Below, one piece after another: positions 30,346-37,617 of a stretch of 64,000 nt of DNA. Within the stretch, counting starts at the first letter, position 1. Every line of letters begins with the position of its first letter. The stretch covers positions 6,273,001-6,337,000 of the forward strand of contig NZ_CP114905.1 of assembly GCF_027497195.1 (NCBI RefSeq), given 5' to 3'. The translations under genes were made by a program, and so were the position numbers. The notes below the pieces were generated by a model. The model searched no databases, was not told the DNA's origin, and worked only from the letters and a program-made list of their open reading frames with translations. This stretch comes from Streptomyces sp. WMMC500 (GTDB lineage Bacteria > Actinomycetota > Actinomycetes > Streptomycetales > Streptomycetaceae).

Positions 30346-31770
30346 CTATCGGACGGGACTGACAACGGCCCCGCGCCGCGCGCCCGCGGGGTCCGGCTCC
30401 AGCAGCGACGTGAGCGCGGCGACGTCCGCGGCCGTGTCCAGGCCGTCCACCGCCGCCTTGATGTCCTGCGCCCGCCGGGCGCCCAGCACGTCCGCCGTCA
30501 GCGCCGCGAACTTGCGCTCCAGGTCCGCCTCCGACAGCGGGTTCTCCGCCGCGCCCAGCGGGTGTTCGACGTCGCGCACGTACGTCTCGCCCGAGCGCGC
30601 GGTGACTTCCGTGACCGACGCCACCGACTGCCGCAGCGCGCCCGCCCGTTCGTCCAGGGCGGCGTCGCCCGTGACGGTGATACGGGCGGACAGCCCGGCG
30701 ATCGCGGGGTCGGCGGCCCGGAGGTCGGTCATGATGTCGGCGAAGCCGACGTGGCCGCGGTGGGCGGCGACCGCCAGGACGTACTGCATGCAGTGGGAGC
30801 GCAGCGGGTTGGCGTCCACCACGTGGTACGACGATCGCGGGGCGCGGACGGCGACGCGGTCGATGTCGTCGGCGCGCAGGTCGTGCGCCCGCATGATGTC
30901 CAGCAGCCCGTCGAGGGCGGCCGGGATGAACACGCAGCAGGAGTTGCGCTTGAAGAACAGCTCCGAGACCGCGTACCGCTCACCGATCCCGGCGAGCAGC
31001 GCCTCCTGGTCCCACTGCCCCGTAAACGCCATCCCGACGGGGTACTTGCCGCCGAAGACGTCCGCGGGCCCGCGCAGGCCGAGCGACGCGAGCGTGGCCG
31101 CCTGCACGCCGGCCTGGGCGGCGAGGCCGATGTTGAGGGGGCGGGACTGCTCCGTGGGATCGTCCACCCACGACAGCAGCCCGGACGCGCTCGTGCCCGC
31201 AAGACCCAGCGCGTCCGCGAACCGCTCCTCGTCCAGGCCCAGCAGCAGCCCCGCGGCGACCGTGCTGCCGAACGTGCCCGCGACCGTCGTCGGGTGGAAG
31301 CCCCGCGCGTACTGGACGGCGGGGCCGAGGGCGTAGCTGACGCGGGCGGCGACGTCGATGCCCGCGACCGTGGCGGCCAGCACGTCGGCGCCGCGGGAGC
31401 GCTGCCCTTCGGCCACGGCGAGGGCGGCGGGGGCGACGACGGCGATGGCGTGGACGTTGGCCGACGGGTGGTGGCTCTCGATGTCGCAGTAGTAGGCGAG
31501 GGTGCCGTTGGCGAGGGCGGCGGTGGTGGCGTTGGTGCGCAGGGTGGAGCCGAAGAGGCGGCAGTCGCCGGTGCCGGCCTCGGCGGCGGTCCGCTCCAGC
31601 AGGTCCATCACCGGGTAGCGGCGGGAGGTGGCGGCCATGAGGGCGCCGAGGCAGTCGTAGAGGGCGTTCTTCGCCTGGCGGACGACGGGGTCGGGGAGGC
31701 GGTCGTACGCGAAGACGCCGAGGTGGTCGACGAGTTGCCGGGTGCGGGTGCGGGGGCGGGTACGGGGCAC
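30346..31770 (-). CDS. MmgE/PrpD-family dehydratase
   Basis: A 474-residue protein of the 2-methylcitrate dehydratase (PrpD)/MmgE/cis-aconitate decarboxylase family. Landmarks are 'AKNALYDCLGALMAATS', 'NGTLAYYCDIESHHPSANVHAIAVVAPAALAVAE', 'FHPTTVAGTFGSTVAAG' and 'KRNSCCVFIPAALDGLLDI'. Length is normal. These enzymes dehydrate or isomerise hydroxy-tricarboxylates without a metal cluster. No methylcitrate synthase or lyase is near, so the propionate pathway is unlikely; the operon context points to an unknown carboxylic substrate. GTG 31770 is preceded by GGAGGAG 6 bases upstream. Confidence 0.85.
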   Translation of the reverse strand: MPRTRPRTRTRQLVDHLGVFAYDRLPDPVVRQAKNALYDCLGALMAATSRRYPVMDLLERTAAEAGTGDCRLFGSTLRTNATTAALANGTLAYYCDIESHHPSANVHAIAVVAPAALAVAEGQRSRGADVLAATVAGIDVAARVSYALGPAVQYARGFHPTTVAGTFGSTVAAGLLLGLDEERFADALGLAGTSASGLLSWVDDPTEQSRPLNIGLAAQAGVQAATLASLGLRGPADVFGGKYPVGMAFTGQWDQEALLAGIGERYAVSELFFKRNSCCVFIPAALDGLLDIMRAHDLRADDIDRVAVRAPRSSYHVVDANPLRSHCMQYVLAVAAHRGHVGFADIMTDLRAADPAIAGLSARITVTGDAALDERAGALRQSVASVTEVTARSGETYVRDVEHPLGAAENPLSEADLERKFAALTADVLGARRAQDIKAAVDGLDTAADVAALTSLLEPDPAGARRGAVVSPVR

Positions 31771-31814
31771 GGCGGTCTCCTCCGGGTGCGGTGGCGGTAC
31801 GGCGATCGGCGGGG

Positions 31815-33098
31815 TCAGTGCGCCAGCGCGCGCAGCACCGCGGTCATCCGGCCGAGGGCGGCGTCCCACACCGCCTCGTCGCGGGCGTAGCAGACGCGGA
31901 AGGAGCCGATGCCGCGCGGGCCGAACTGGTAGCCGGGCGAGACCAGGACGCCGGCCTCGCGCACGAGGCGGTCGGCGAGGACGTGGTCGGGCACGCCGAG
32001 CGCGGCGGCGTCGACGAAGACGTACGCGGTGCCCGGCGGCCGGGGTCCGCCGTGGGCCCGCAGCCCGAGATCCGCGACGTCCGCCAGCCACGCCGCGGTC
32101 CGCTCGCGCAGGCCGCGCAGCGCGGCCAGCCGGTCCCGTACGAAGTCCTCGTCGTCGCGGAGCCACCGCGTCAGCAGGTGCTGCGCGTACGCGGGCGCCC
32201 GCAGCGACATCGCGGCGAGCACGTCCTCCGCGCCGTCCACGACGTCGCCCGGCGCGACGACCACGCCGACGCGGTAGCCCGACAGGGACTCGGTCTTGGA
32301 CGGTCCCGTGACGGTGGCGCAGCGCCCGCGCATGCCGGGCTCGGCCGCGAGGCGGGGGAGCGGGGCGTCGTAGACGAGCCGGGCGTACAGCTCGTCGACG
32401 ACGGCGAAGGCGTCGTGCTCGCGCACGAGCGCGGCGATCCGGGCGAGGACGCCGGGCGGGTAGACGGCGCCGGTGGGGTTGTTGGGGTGTGAGAACAGCA
32501 CCGTGGAGGCGCCGCCGCGCAGCGCCGCGGCCAGCTCGTCCAGGTCGGGTACGAGGCCGTCGTCCGGGCCGCCGCCGGCGGGCGGCGGGACCGGCGGGAC
32601 CAGAGGGACGTGGTGGACGTGCACGCCGAGCAGCCGCAGGATGCGCTCGCTGAACAGGTAGTCGGGATCGAGGAGGGCGACCGTGTCGCCGGGGGAGACG
32701 AGCGCGGCGAGGGTGGCGAAGAGCCCCGCCTGCGAGCCGGGGGTGAGGAGCAGTTCGCGGTCCGGGTCGACGGCGGTGCCGAGGCGGCGGCCCAGCTCCT
32801 CGGCCACCGGCCGCCGCACGGCCGCGGCGCCGCGGTACGGGGTGTAGGCGCGGGCGCCGTCGGCCGCGGCGGCGGCGAAGGTCTCGGCGGCCCAGGGCGG
32901 GGGCGGGAAGCGGGCGGTGTCGAAGTGCGTGGTGTCCAGCACCTCGTCGGTCACGCCGGCGGCCACGAAGCGGTCGGCCTCGCGGACGGACAGGCCGAGG
33001 CGCTCGGCGCGTTCGGGCAGGTGGAGGCGGCGGACGGCGGTGGCGCGGCCGCGGGCCGGCTTCCGGTCCGTACCCGGGACTTCGGGCTCGCGGCTCAT
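31815..33098 (-). CDS. PLP-dependent class I/II aminotransferase
   Basis: A 427-residue fold-type I aminotransferase. 'LLLTPGSQAGLFATLAALVSPGD' binds the cofactor phosphate, 'FSHPNNPTGAVYPPG' has the conserved Asn, and 'AVVDELYARLVYD' the Asp/Tyr pair. The PLP lysine is in 'GPSKTESLSGYRVGVV', and Arg in 'SFRVCYARDE' would bind the substrate carboxylate. The ATG (33098) overlaps the TGA of the upstream HAD gene as ATGA, with GGAGG upstream, so translation is coupled. The substrate is unknown; the operon suggests catabolism of an unusual amino or halo acid. Confidence 0.88.
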   Translation of the reverse strand: MSREPEVPGTDRKPARGRATAVRRLHLPERAERLGLSVREADRFVAAGVTDEVLDTTHFDTARFPPPPWAAETFAAAAADGARAYTPYRGAAAVRRPVAEELGRRLGTAVDPDRELLLTPGSQAGLFATLAALVSPGDTVALLDPDYLFSERILRLLGVHVHHVPLVPPVPPPAGGGPDDGLVPDLDELAAALRGGASTVLFSHPNNPTGAVYPPGVLARIAALVREHDAFAVVDELYARLVYDAPLPRLAAEPGMRGRCATVTGPSKTESLSGYRVGVVVAPGDVVDGAEDVLAAMSLRAPAYAQHLLTRWLRDDEDFVRDRLAALRGLRERTAAWLADVADLGLRAHGGPRPPGTAYVFVDAAALGVPDHVLADRLVREAGVLVSPGYQFGPRGIGSFRVCYARDEAVWDAALGRMTAVLRALAH

Positions 33099-33829
33099 CG
33101 CGCCGCCTCCCCGGCCTCCGGGACTCCCGGCACCTCCGGCAGTCCGAGCAGCTCCGGCAGCCCGCGCAGCCCGGGCAGCACGGCCGTGGGCGCGGGAGTG
33201 GTGGGGCGCAGCTCCTGGCCCTGCCGGTTGATCCACACGGTCGGGATGCCCATCGGCACGGAGCGGGGCAGGTCGACGTACTGCGACTGCGCCACATGCA
33301 CCGCCTCGTGCGGCTCCACCCCCGCCCGGCCGAGGACCAGCTCGAAGAGCGCCCGGTGCGGCTTGTACGCGCCGACCGCCTCGCCGGTGAAGACGTACGT
33401 GAACGGGTCGCCCAGCCTCCGCGCGCTGACGTCGATGATGTCGCGCTCGCTGTTGGAGATCGTCGCCAGCGGCGCGTGCGCGCCCAGCAGGCGCAGGATC
33501 CCGACGCTGTCCTCGAACGGGTCCGCTTCGGCCATCACGTCGCCGAGCGCGGCCAGTTCCGCGGGGTCGGCGGTGATCCCGGCCTCCGCGGCCAGGGCCT
33601 CGGCCATGGTCGTGGCGAGCAGGTCCCGGTAGGGCAGGAAGCGGCCGTGGACGGCGGGCAGGGCGTAGCCGTGGTACCAGCGGCGGTGGAAGGCGGCGAC
33701 GTCCACGTCCGGCGCCCGGTCGGCGAACAGCGCGCGTAGGTGGGCGCGGAGGGCGCCGTCCCAGTCGATGAGCGTGCCGTAGGTGTCGAAGGTGATGAGC
33801 CGGGGGCGGGTCGGCAGCGGAGTGGGCAT
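33095..33829 (-). CDS. HAD-family hydrolase, type II haloacid dehalogenase-like
   Basis: A 244-residue HAD protein. Motif I is 'LITFDTYGTLIDWDGALR' with the nucleophilic Asp, motif II 'ATISNSERD', motif III Lys in 'GAYKPHRALFELVL', and 'VAQSQYVDLPRSVPMGIPTVWINRQG' is typical of L-2-haloacid dehalogenases. The C-terminus is an unusual Pro/Leu/Gly repeat ('LPGLRGLPELLGLPEVPGVPEAG'). The start at 33829 is preferred over 33865 because a TTGACT-N18-TACGGT promoter ends 6 bases before it, giving a leaderless mRNA. First gene of a four-gene operon. Confidence 0.82.
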   Translation of the reverse strand: MPTPLPTRPRLITFDTYGTLIDWDGALRAHLRALFADRAPDVDVAAFHRRWYHGYALPAVHGRFLPYRDLLATTMAEALAAEAGITADPAELAALGDVMAEADPFEDSVGILRLLGAHAPLATISNSERDIIDVSARRLGDPFTYVFTGEAVGAYKPHRALFELVLGRAGVEPHEAVHVAQSQYVDLPRSVPMGIPTVWINRQGQELRPTTPAPTAVLPGLRGLPELLGLPEVPGVPEAGEAAR

Positions 33830-33835
33830 GCGCCG

Positions 33836-33865
33836 ACCGTAGGCCGCCCCGATGTCATCAGTCAA
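33836..33865 (-). promoter_or_regulatory. promoter of the HAD-aminotransferase-PrpD-PPOX operon
   Basis: On the minus strand TTGACT (33860-33865) and TACGGT (33836-33841) are separated by 18 bp. The -10 ends 6 bases before ATG 33829. Confidence 0.6.
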
Positions 33866-33902
33866 GAGCTAATAACTCATGTACGCGCCCGGGCGTCGCC
33901 GC

Positions 33903-34460
33903 TCAGCCCGCGCTGCCGGTGCGCCTGCGCTCCCGGTAGGCGGTGACGTGCGCGCGGTTGCCGCAGCTCCTGGTGTCGCAGTAGCGGCGCAGACCGGGGC
34001 GGGAGGCGTCGACGAAGACGTTCGCGCAGTCGGCACCCGCGCAGATCCGCAGCCGCCCCGCGCCGCCGTCGGCGATCGCGGTCAGCAGCGCGACCACGCA
34101 CGACGTCGCCACCCGCTCGCCCAGCGGCGCCTTCGGGCGGGCGTAGTGCCAGTGCCAGGCGCCGTCGTGGTCGGTGAGGTGGGGCTGCGCGCGCAGGTCG
34201 CTCAGCAGCGCGTTGAGGTCGGTGACGGACTTGTGCACCGGCGTGCCCCCGAAGACGAACCGCAGCCGCGGGCGCAGCGCCCGCAGCCGCTCCAGGTCGG
34301 CGGCGGACACGGCGCGGCCGATGTCCCAGCCGTGCCCGGTGAGGAGCCCGGCCGCGTCCTCGGGGGTGCGCAGCCGGTCCGTACCGGTGAGGACGTCCAG
34401 GCTGTTGACCAGGTCGACGGCCGTGAGCGCGGCCCGTCCCGTGTAATCACTTACCGCCAT
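33903..34460 (-). CDS. CGNR zinc-finger (ABATE-type) regulator
   Basis: A 185-residue protein. The N-terminal two thirds is the ABATE-like ligand domain; the C-terminus holds the CGNR zinc finger, 'RICAGADCANVFVDASRPGLRRYCDTRSCGNRAHVTAYRERRR' in shortened view, with four metal-binding Cys. This family is thought to be stress-linked DNA-binding regulators. GGAAG lies 6 bases before ATG 34460. It ends 74 bp before the HAD gene start, so it is the obvious candidate regulator of that operon. Confidence 0.87.
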   Translation of the reverse strand: MAVSDYTGRAALTAVDLVNSLDVLTGTDRLRTPEDAAGLLTGHGWDIGRAVSAADLERLRALRPRLRFVFGGTPVHKSVTDLNALLSDLRAQPHLTDHDGAWHWHYARPKAPLGERVATSCVVALLTAIADGGAGRLRICAGADCANVFVDASRPGLRRYCDTRSCGNRAHVTAYRERRRTGSAG

Positions 34461-34477
34461 GGTGTCTTCCGCTCGTA

Positions 34478-34507
34478 GCCATTACTTAAGGCAAAGATAC
34501 CAATGGC
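34478..34507 (-). promoter_or_regulatory. inverted repeat in the AT-rich CGNR promoter region
   Basis: GCCATT (34478-34483) and AATGGC (34502-34507) flank 18 bp that include the palindrome CTTAAG. This is the most AT-rich stretch nearby and lies just upstream of the CGNR gene. It could be an autoregulatory site. Confidence 0.35.
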
Positions 34508-34523
34508 AGCAGGTGCCGGTTCT

Positions 34524-35120
34524 TCAGGCGATGCCCAGCGCCGCCCGCCCCGCGAGGACCACGGCGGTGTGCCGCGCGACCCGTCCGCCGAGGTGCTCGG
34601 CGGTCCCGATGTCGGCCTTGTGCACGGCGTCGGTGCCCAGGTCGCCCATCGTGCTCGCGGCGGCGCCGTCGAAGTAGCCGAGGCGGTTGAGGTCGTCCTC
34701 GCTCTCGTGGCTGACGTGCCAGCCCGCGGGGAGGCCGAGGTTGACCCAGTGCATCTGGTGCTGGGCGGCGAGCGTCGCGAAGTACCCGAGGGTGGAGTGC
34801 TTGTCGCCGGCCTTGCACGACGAGTGCGTGAACCCCGCCCCGATCTTGTCCTTCCAGGACTGCGTGCGCCAGCGCGAGCCGGTCGACTCGGCGAAGGTGT
34901 GGAACGCCCCCGAGGCCGAGCCCATGAACGTCGGCGAGCCGAACACGATGGCGTCCGCGGCGTCCAGCGTCTCCCAGTCGCTCTCCTGCATCTCCTCGAC
35001 GAGCACCATGGTCACCCGCGCACCCGCGGCCTCGGCGCCGGCCCTGACGGCCTGGGCCAGGACGTGGGTGTGGCCGCGGCGCGAGTGGTAGGCGATCGCT
35101 ATGCCGGGTGAGCTGTCCAT
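34524..35120 (-). CDS. flavodoxin-family (WrbA-like) NAD(P)H-dependent reductase
   Basis: A 198-residue flavodoxin-fold protein. The FMN phosphate loop is 'IAYHSRRGHTHVLAQAV', followed by 'AIVFGSPTFMGSASGAFHTF', 'AGFTHSSCKAGDKHSTLGYFATLAAQHQMHWVNLG' and 'GGRVARHTAVVLAGRAALG'. This group reduces quinones or FMN in the cytoplasm. GGAGG lies 7 bases before ATG 35120. Upstream palindromes (35308-35389) shared with the mannanase gene may control it. Confidence 0.87.
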   Translation of the reverse strand: MDSSPGIAIAYHSRRGHTHVLAQAVRAGAEAAGARVTMVLVEEMQESDWETLDAADAIVFGSPTFMGSASGAFHTFAESTGSRWRTQSWKDKIGAGFTHSSCKAGDKHSTLGYFATLAAQHQMHWVNLGLPAGWHVSHESEDDLNRLGYFDGAAASTMGDLGTDAVHKADIGTAEHLGGRVARHTAVVLAGRAALGIA

Positions 35121-35307
35121 CGAGTCGCCTCCTGGGGTGGACCCGCCCCCCGGCATCGTGACGACGCCCCGTTGCCGGTCCCTGGCCGATGCTCCGGGCG
35201 CCAGGATGGGACAGCGAGGTTGGCCGAGACTAACCGGTGACTTGCCGCCCACTTGGCGCCGTGCGCGCCGGCGTGCGCTTCCGTCCGCCGCTCGCGCCTC
35301 CACCGTT

Positions 35308-35325
35308 TACTAGAACGGTTTAGTA
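35308..35325. promoter_or_regulatory. TetR-like palindrome in the flavodoxin/mannanase intergenic region
   Basis: TACTAGAACGGTTTAGTA is an 18-bp imperfect palindrome. Its GTTTAGT half (35318-35324) recurs inverted as ACTAAAC at 35372-35378, within a second dyad GAACC-N14-GGTTC (35366-35389). The region 35121-35450 holds no gene, so these are probable operators between the divergent flavodoxin and GH26 genes. Confidence 0.45.
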
Positions 35326-35450
35326 TTGCCGTGATGATTCGACCTTCGCGAGGCCAAGAGCCACTGAACCAACTAAACTTGACCGGTTCATGGACATGTC
35401 CACGGCGGGGCGCTAGCTTGCGCCGAAACCCCCACACGAAGGAGAGAGCG

Positions 35451-36473
35451 ATGGACATCGTCCGACCCCGCCGCAGACTCGGCGCGGTGCTCGCCGCGTG
35501 CGCGGCCGCCCTCACCACGGCGGCGGCGCTCCTCGCCGTTCCCGGTGAGGAGGCGGAGGCGTTCCCGCCCGGCTCCCGGCAGCAGGTGCTCGACTACCTG
35601 CGGTCCGTCACCGGCACCTCGGTCGTCTCCGGCCAGCACAACAAGGAACCCGCCTCCCAGCCCGGCCAGTACACCCGGCAGGTGTACGACGTCACCGGGC
35701 AGTGGCCCGGCCTGTGGGGCGGCGACCTGATGTTCCGCGCCGAGGACATCGCCGACCGCCAGCGCGTCGTCGACCAGGCGCGTACCGAGTGGAACAACGG
35801 GTCGCTCGTCACCCTGACCTGGCACGCCTGCCCGCCCACCGGGCCCGAGTCCTGCGAGTTCGAGGGCGGCGTCAAGTCGAACATCTCCGGCCCGCAGTTC
35901 CGGGAGCTGGTCACCGACGGCACCCCGCTGAACACCACGTGGAAACGGCGGCTCGACTCCGTCGTCCCGTATCTGCGCCAGCTCCGGGACGCGGGCGTGC
36001 CCGTGCTGTTCCGCCCCTTCCACGAGATGAACGAGTCCTGGAACTGGTGGGGCAACCGCCCCGGCGCGGACGGCAGCTCCCGGCTGTTCCGCCTCACCCG
36101 GGACCACCTGGCCGGCACCCACGGCCTGGACAACCTGGTCTGGGTCTGGAACGTGCAGGACAACCCGGCCGGCAACTGGGGCGACTACTACCCGGGCGAC
36201 GACTACGCCGACGTCGTGTCCCTCGACGTCTGGTACAAGAACCACCCCAGCGCGGCCGACTACGGGCGGATGCAGGACATCGCCGGCGGCAAGCCGATGG
36301 CCATCGGCGAGATGGGGAAGGTGCCCAGCCCCTCGCTGCTGGACGGGCAGCCGCGCTGGAGCTACTTCATGATCTGGTCGGAGCAGTTGCGCGGCAACAA
36401 CTCCAACGCCGAGATCCAGGCCGCGTACTTCCACCCGCGCACGCTCAACCAGGGAGAGGTCCGGCTTCCCTGA
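35451..36473 (+). CDS. secreted GH26 endo-beta-mannanase
   Basis: A 340-residue secreted glycoside hydrolase. The signal peptide ends near 'AALLAVPGEEAEAF'. The GH26 acid/base Glu is in 'LFRPFHEMNESWNWWGNRP', and the nucleophile Glu in 'GGKPMAIGEMGKV'. 'WYKNHPS' and 'VVSGQHNKE' also fit. It would cut beta-1,4-mannan or galactomannan outside the cell. There is no carbohydrate-binding module. GAAGGAG precedes ATG 35451. A second secreted carbohydrase (GH30) lies 1.1 kb away. Confidence 0.9.
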   Translation: MDIVRPRRRLGAVLAACAAALTTAAALLAVPGEEAEAFPPGSRQQVLDYLRSVTGTSVVSGQHNKEPASQPGQYTRQVYDVTGQWPGLWGGDLMFRAEDIADRQRVVDQARTEWNNGSLVTLTWHACPPTGPESCEFEGGVKSNISGPQFRELVTDGTPLNTTWKRRLDSVVPYLRQLRDAGVPVLFRPFHEMNESWNWWGNRPGADGSSRLFRLTRDHLAGTHGLDNLVWVWNVQDNPAGNWGDYYPGDDYADVVSLDVWYKNHPSAADYGRMQDIAGGKPMAIGEMGKVPSPSLLDGQPRWSYFMIWSEQLRGNNSNAEIQAAYFHPRTLNQGEVRLP

Positions 36474-36489
36474 CCCCCGCGCGGTGACC

Positions 36490-36535
36490 CGCCGGCCGGC
36501 ACGGCGCCCGCACCCCGGGCCCGCGCCGGCCGGCG
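36490..36535 (+). terminator. hairpin terminator after the mannanase gene
   Basis: An 11-bp stem (36490-36500 with 36525-36535) with a GC-rich, further structured 24-nt loop, starting 17 bp after the stop and lying between convergent genes. Confidence 0.6.
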
Positions 36536-36544
36536 GCACGTTCC

Positions 36545-37531
36545 CTAGCCGTGCCCGGTCTCGTAGTGGGCGCGGAGGAGGTCCAGGCCCCAGTCGTGGC
36601 GGACGTGGCGCCATACGGAGTGGGCGTGGTTGCCGTCGTCCTGGGTGTTGTCGTACTCGATGAGGAAGTCCGGGGCGCGCACGCAGTAGTAGTGCCGGTC
36701 GCCCGGGGCCAGGCCGCCCGCCCAGGCGAAGGAGAGCCGGTCCAGGCCCCCGGCCACCGCGTCCGCCCAGCACTCCCGCGCGTACGCCTCGGGCGCCCGG
36801 GCCAGGTAGCGGCGCACCAGACGCTCCAGCAGCCCGCGCTGGGCGGCGGTCATCGCCCCGTACGACAGGCCCGCGGGCAGCAGGTCCGGGTCGGCGAAGG
36901 GGTCGGCGCGGGTGAGGATGTCGTCCGGGGGGTCCGCGGCGTAGACGGCCGTGCCGCGGGCGGCGGTGCCCAGGTCCGTGACCAGCTCGCGGGCCAGGTC
37001 CTCCTCCGGCCCCAGTAGCCGGCCGGCGCGTGGGCCCGAGGCGACGAGCGCGGGCTCGGAGCCGACGAAGTGCGGGGTGACCCGCAGCCCGGCGGGCGTG
37101 ATCAGCACGTGTACGGCCAGGTGGTGGCCGTTCATCCGCCAGCCCCACGGACCCTCGCCGTCCGGGTCGCCGAGCAGCCGCAGCCAGTAGCGGTCGGGCC
37201 CCGGGCGGCCGACCAGCTCGCGGCGGTGGCGCTCGACCTCGATCGCCCCGGCCGCCAGCCGCCCGCCGTGCGCGCTGTGCGCCGCGGCGAGCAGCGCGTC
37301 GACGGCCGCACGCTGGTCGTCGTCCAGCTCCTCGGTGGACAGGCCGGGGCGGGGGCCCGGCAGGTAGGTCCACTCGCGCAGCTCGGGCGCGTCCAGCCGG
37401 GCGGGCACGTCGCGCAACTCGCGGACCTGCGCCGGCTCCAGCACGGCCAGCAGCGCCCGCGCGGCCTCCCGCATCCGCGCCGCGGTCGCCGCGGTCCCGG
37501 CCGCCGCCGTTGGTTCGTCGGACCCGTCCAC
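36545..37531 (-). CDS. DUF3500-family protein
   Basis: A 328-residue protein whose second half has the DUF3500 look: 'GPWGWRMNGHHLAVHVLITPAGLRVTPHFVGSEPALV', 'LSYGAMTAAQRGLLERLVRRYL', 'LSFAWAGGLAPGDRHYYCVRAPDFLIEYDNTQDDGNHAHSVWR' in shortened view. Conserved His and Trp residues suggest a metal-dependent or enzymatic role, but the function is unknown. There is no signal peptide. AGGAGGAACGG precedes GTG 37531, and a 19-bp hairpin lies immediately upstream. Confidence 0.82.
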   Translation of the reverse strand: MDGSDEPTAAAGTAATAARMREAARALLAVLEPAQVRELRDVPARLDAPELREWTYLPGPRPGLSTEELDDDQRAAVDALLAAAHSAHGGRLAAGAIEVERHRRELVGRPGPDRYWLRLLGDPDGEGPWGWRMNGHHLAVHVLITPAGLRVTPHFVGSEPALVASGPRAGRLLGPEEDLARELVTDLGTAARGTAVYAADPPDDILTRADPFADPDLLPAGLSYGAMTAAQRGLLERLVRRYLARAPEAYARECWADAVAGGLDRLSFAWAGGLAPGDRHYYCVRAPDFLIEYDNTQDDGNHAHSVWRHVRHDWGLDLLRAHYETGHG

Positions 37532-37547
37532 CCGTTCCTCCTGCTGT

Positions 37548-37590
37548 CACCATGGATCACCGGGGGTGTCGCCCCCGGTGATCCATGGTG
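37548..37590. terminator. 19-bp perfect hairpin between GH30 and DUF3500 genes
   Basis: Arms 37548-37566 and 37572-37590 pair over 19 bp with a 5-nt loop. It follows the GH30 stop by 27 bp on the minus strand and is 17-59 bp upstream of the DUF3500 start, so it probably insulates the two. The near-perfect symmetry is striking. Confidence 0.75.
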
Positions 37591-37617
37591 CAGTACGCGC
37601 GCTGCGCGCGAGCGGGC

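Noticed and set aside
30346..33297. A 983-codon frame covering MmgE/PrpD and the aminotransferase
   Set aside because: Beyond 31770 the translation is Arg/Pro-rich noise and overlaps the real aminotransferase in another frame.
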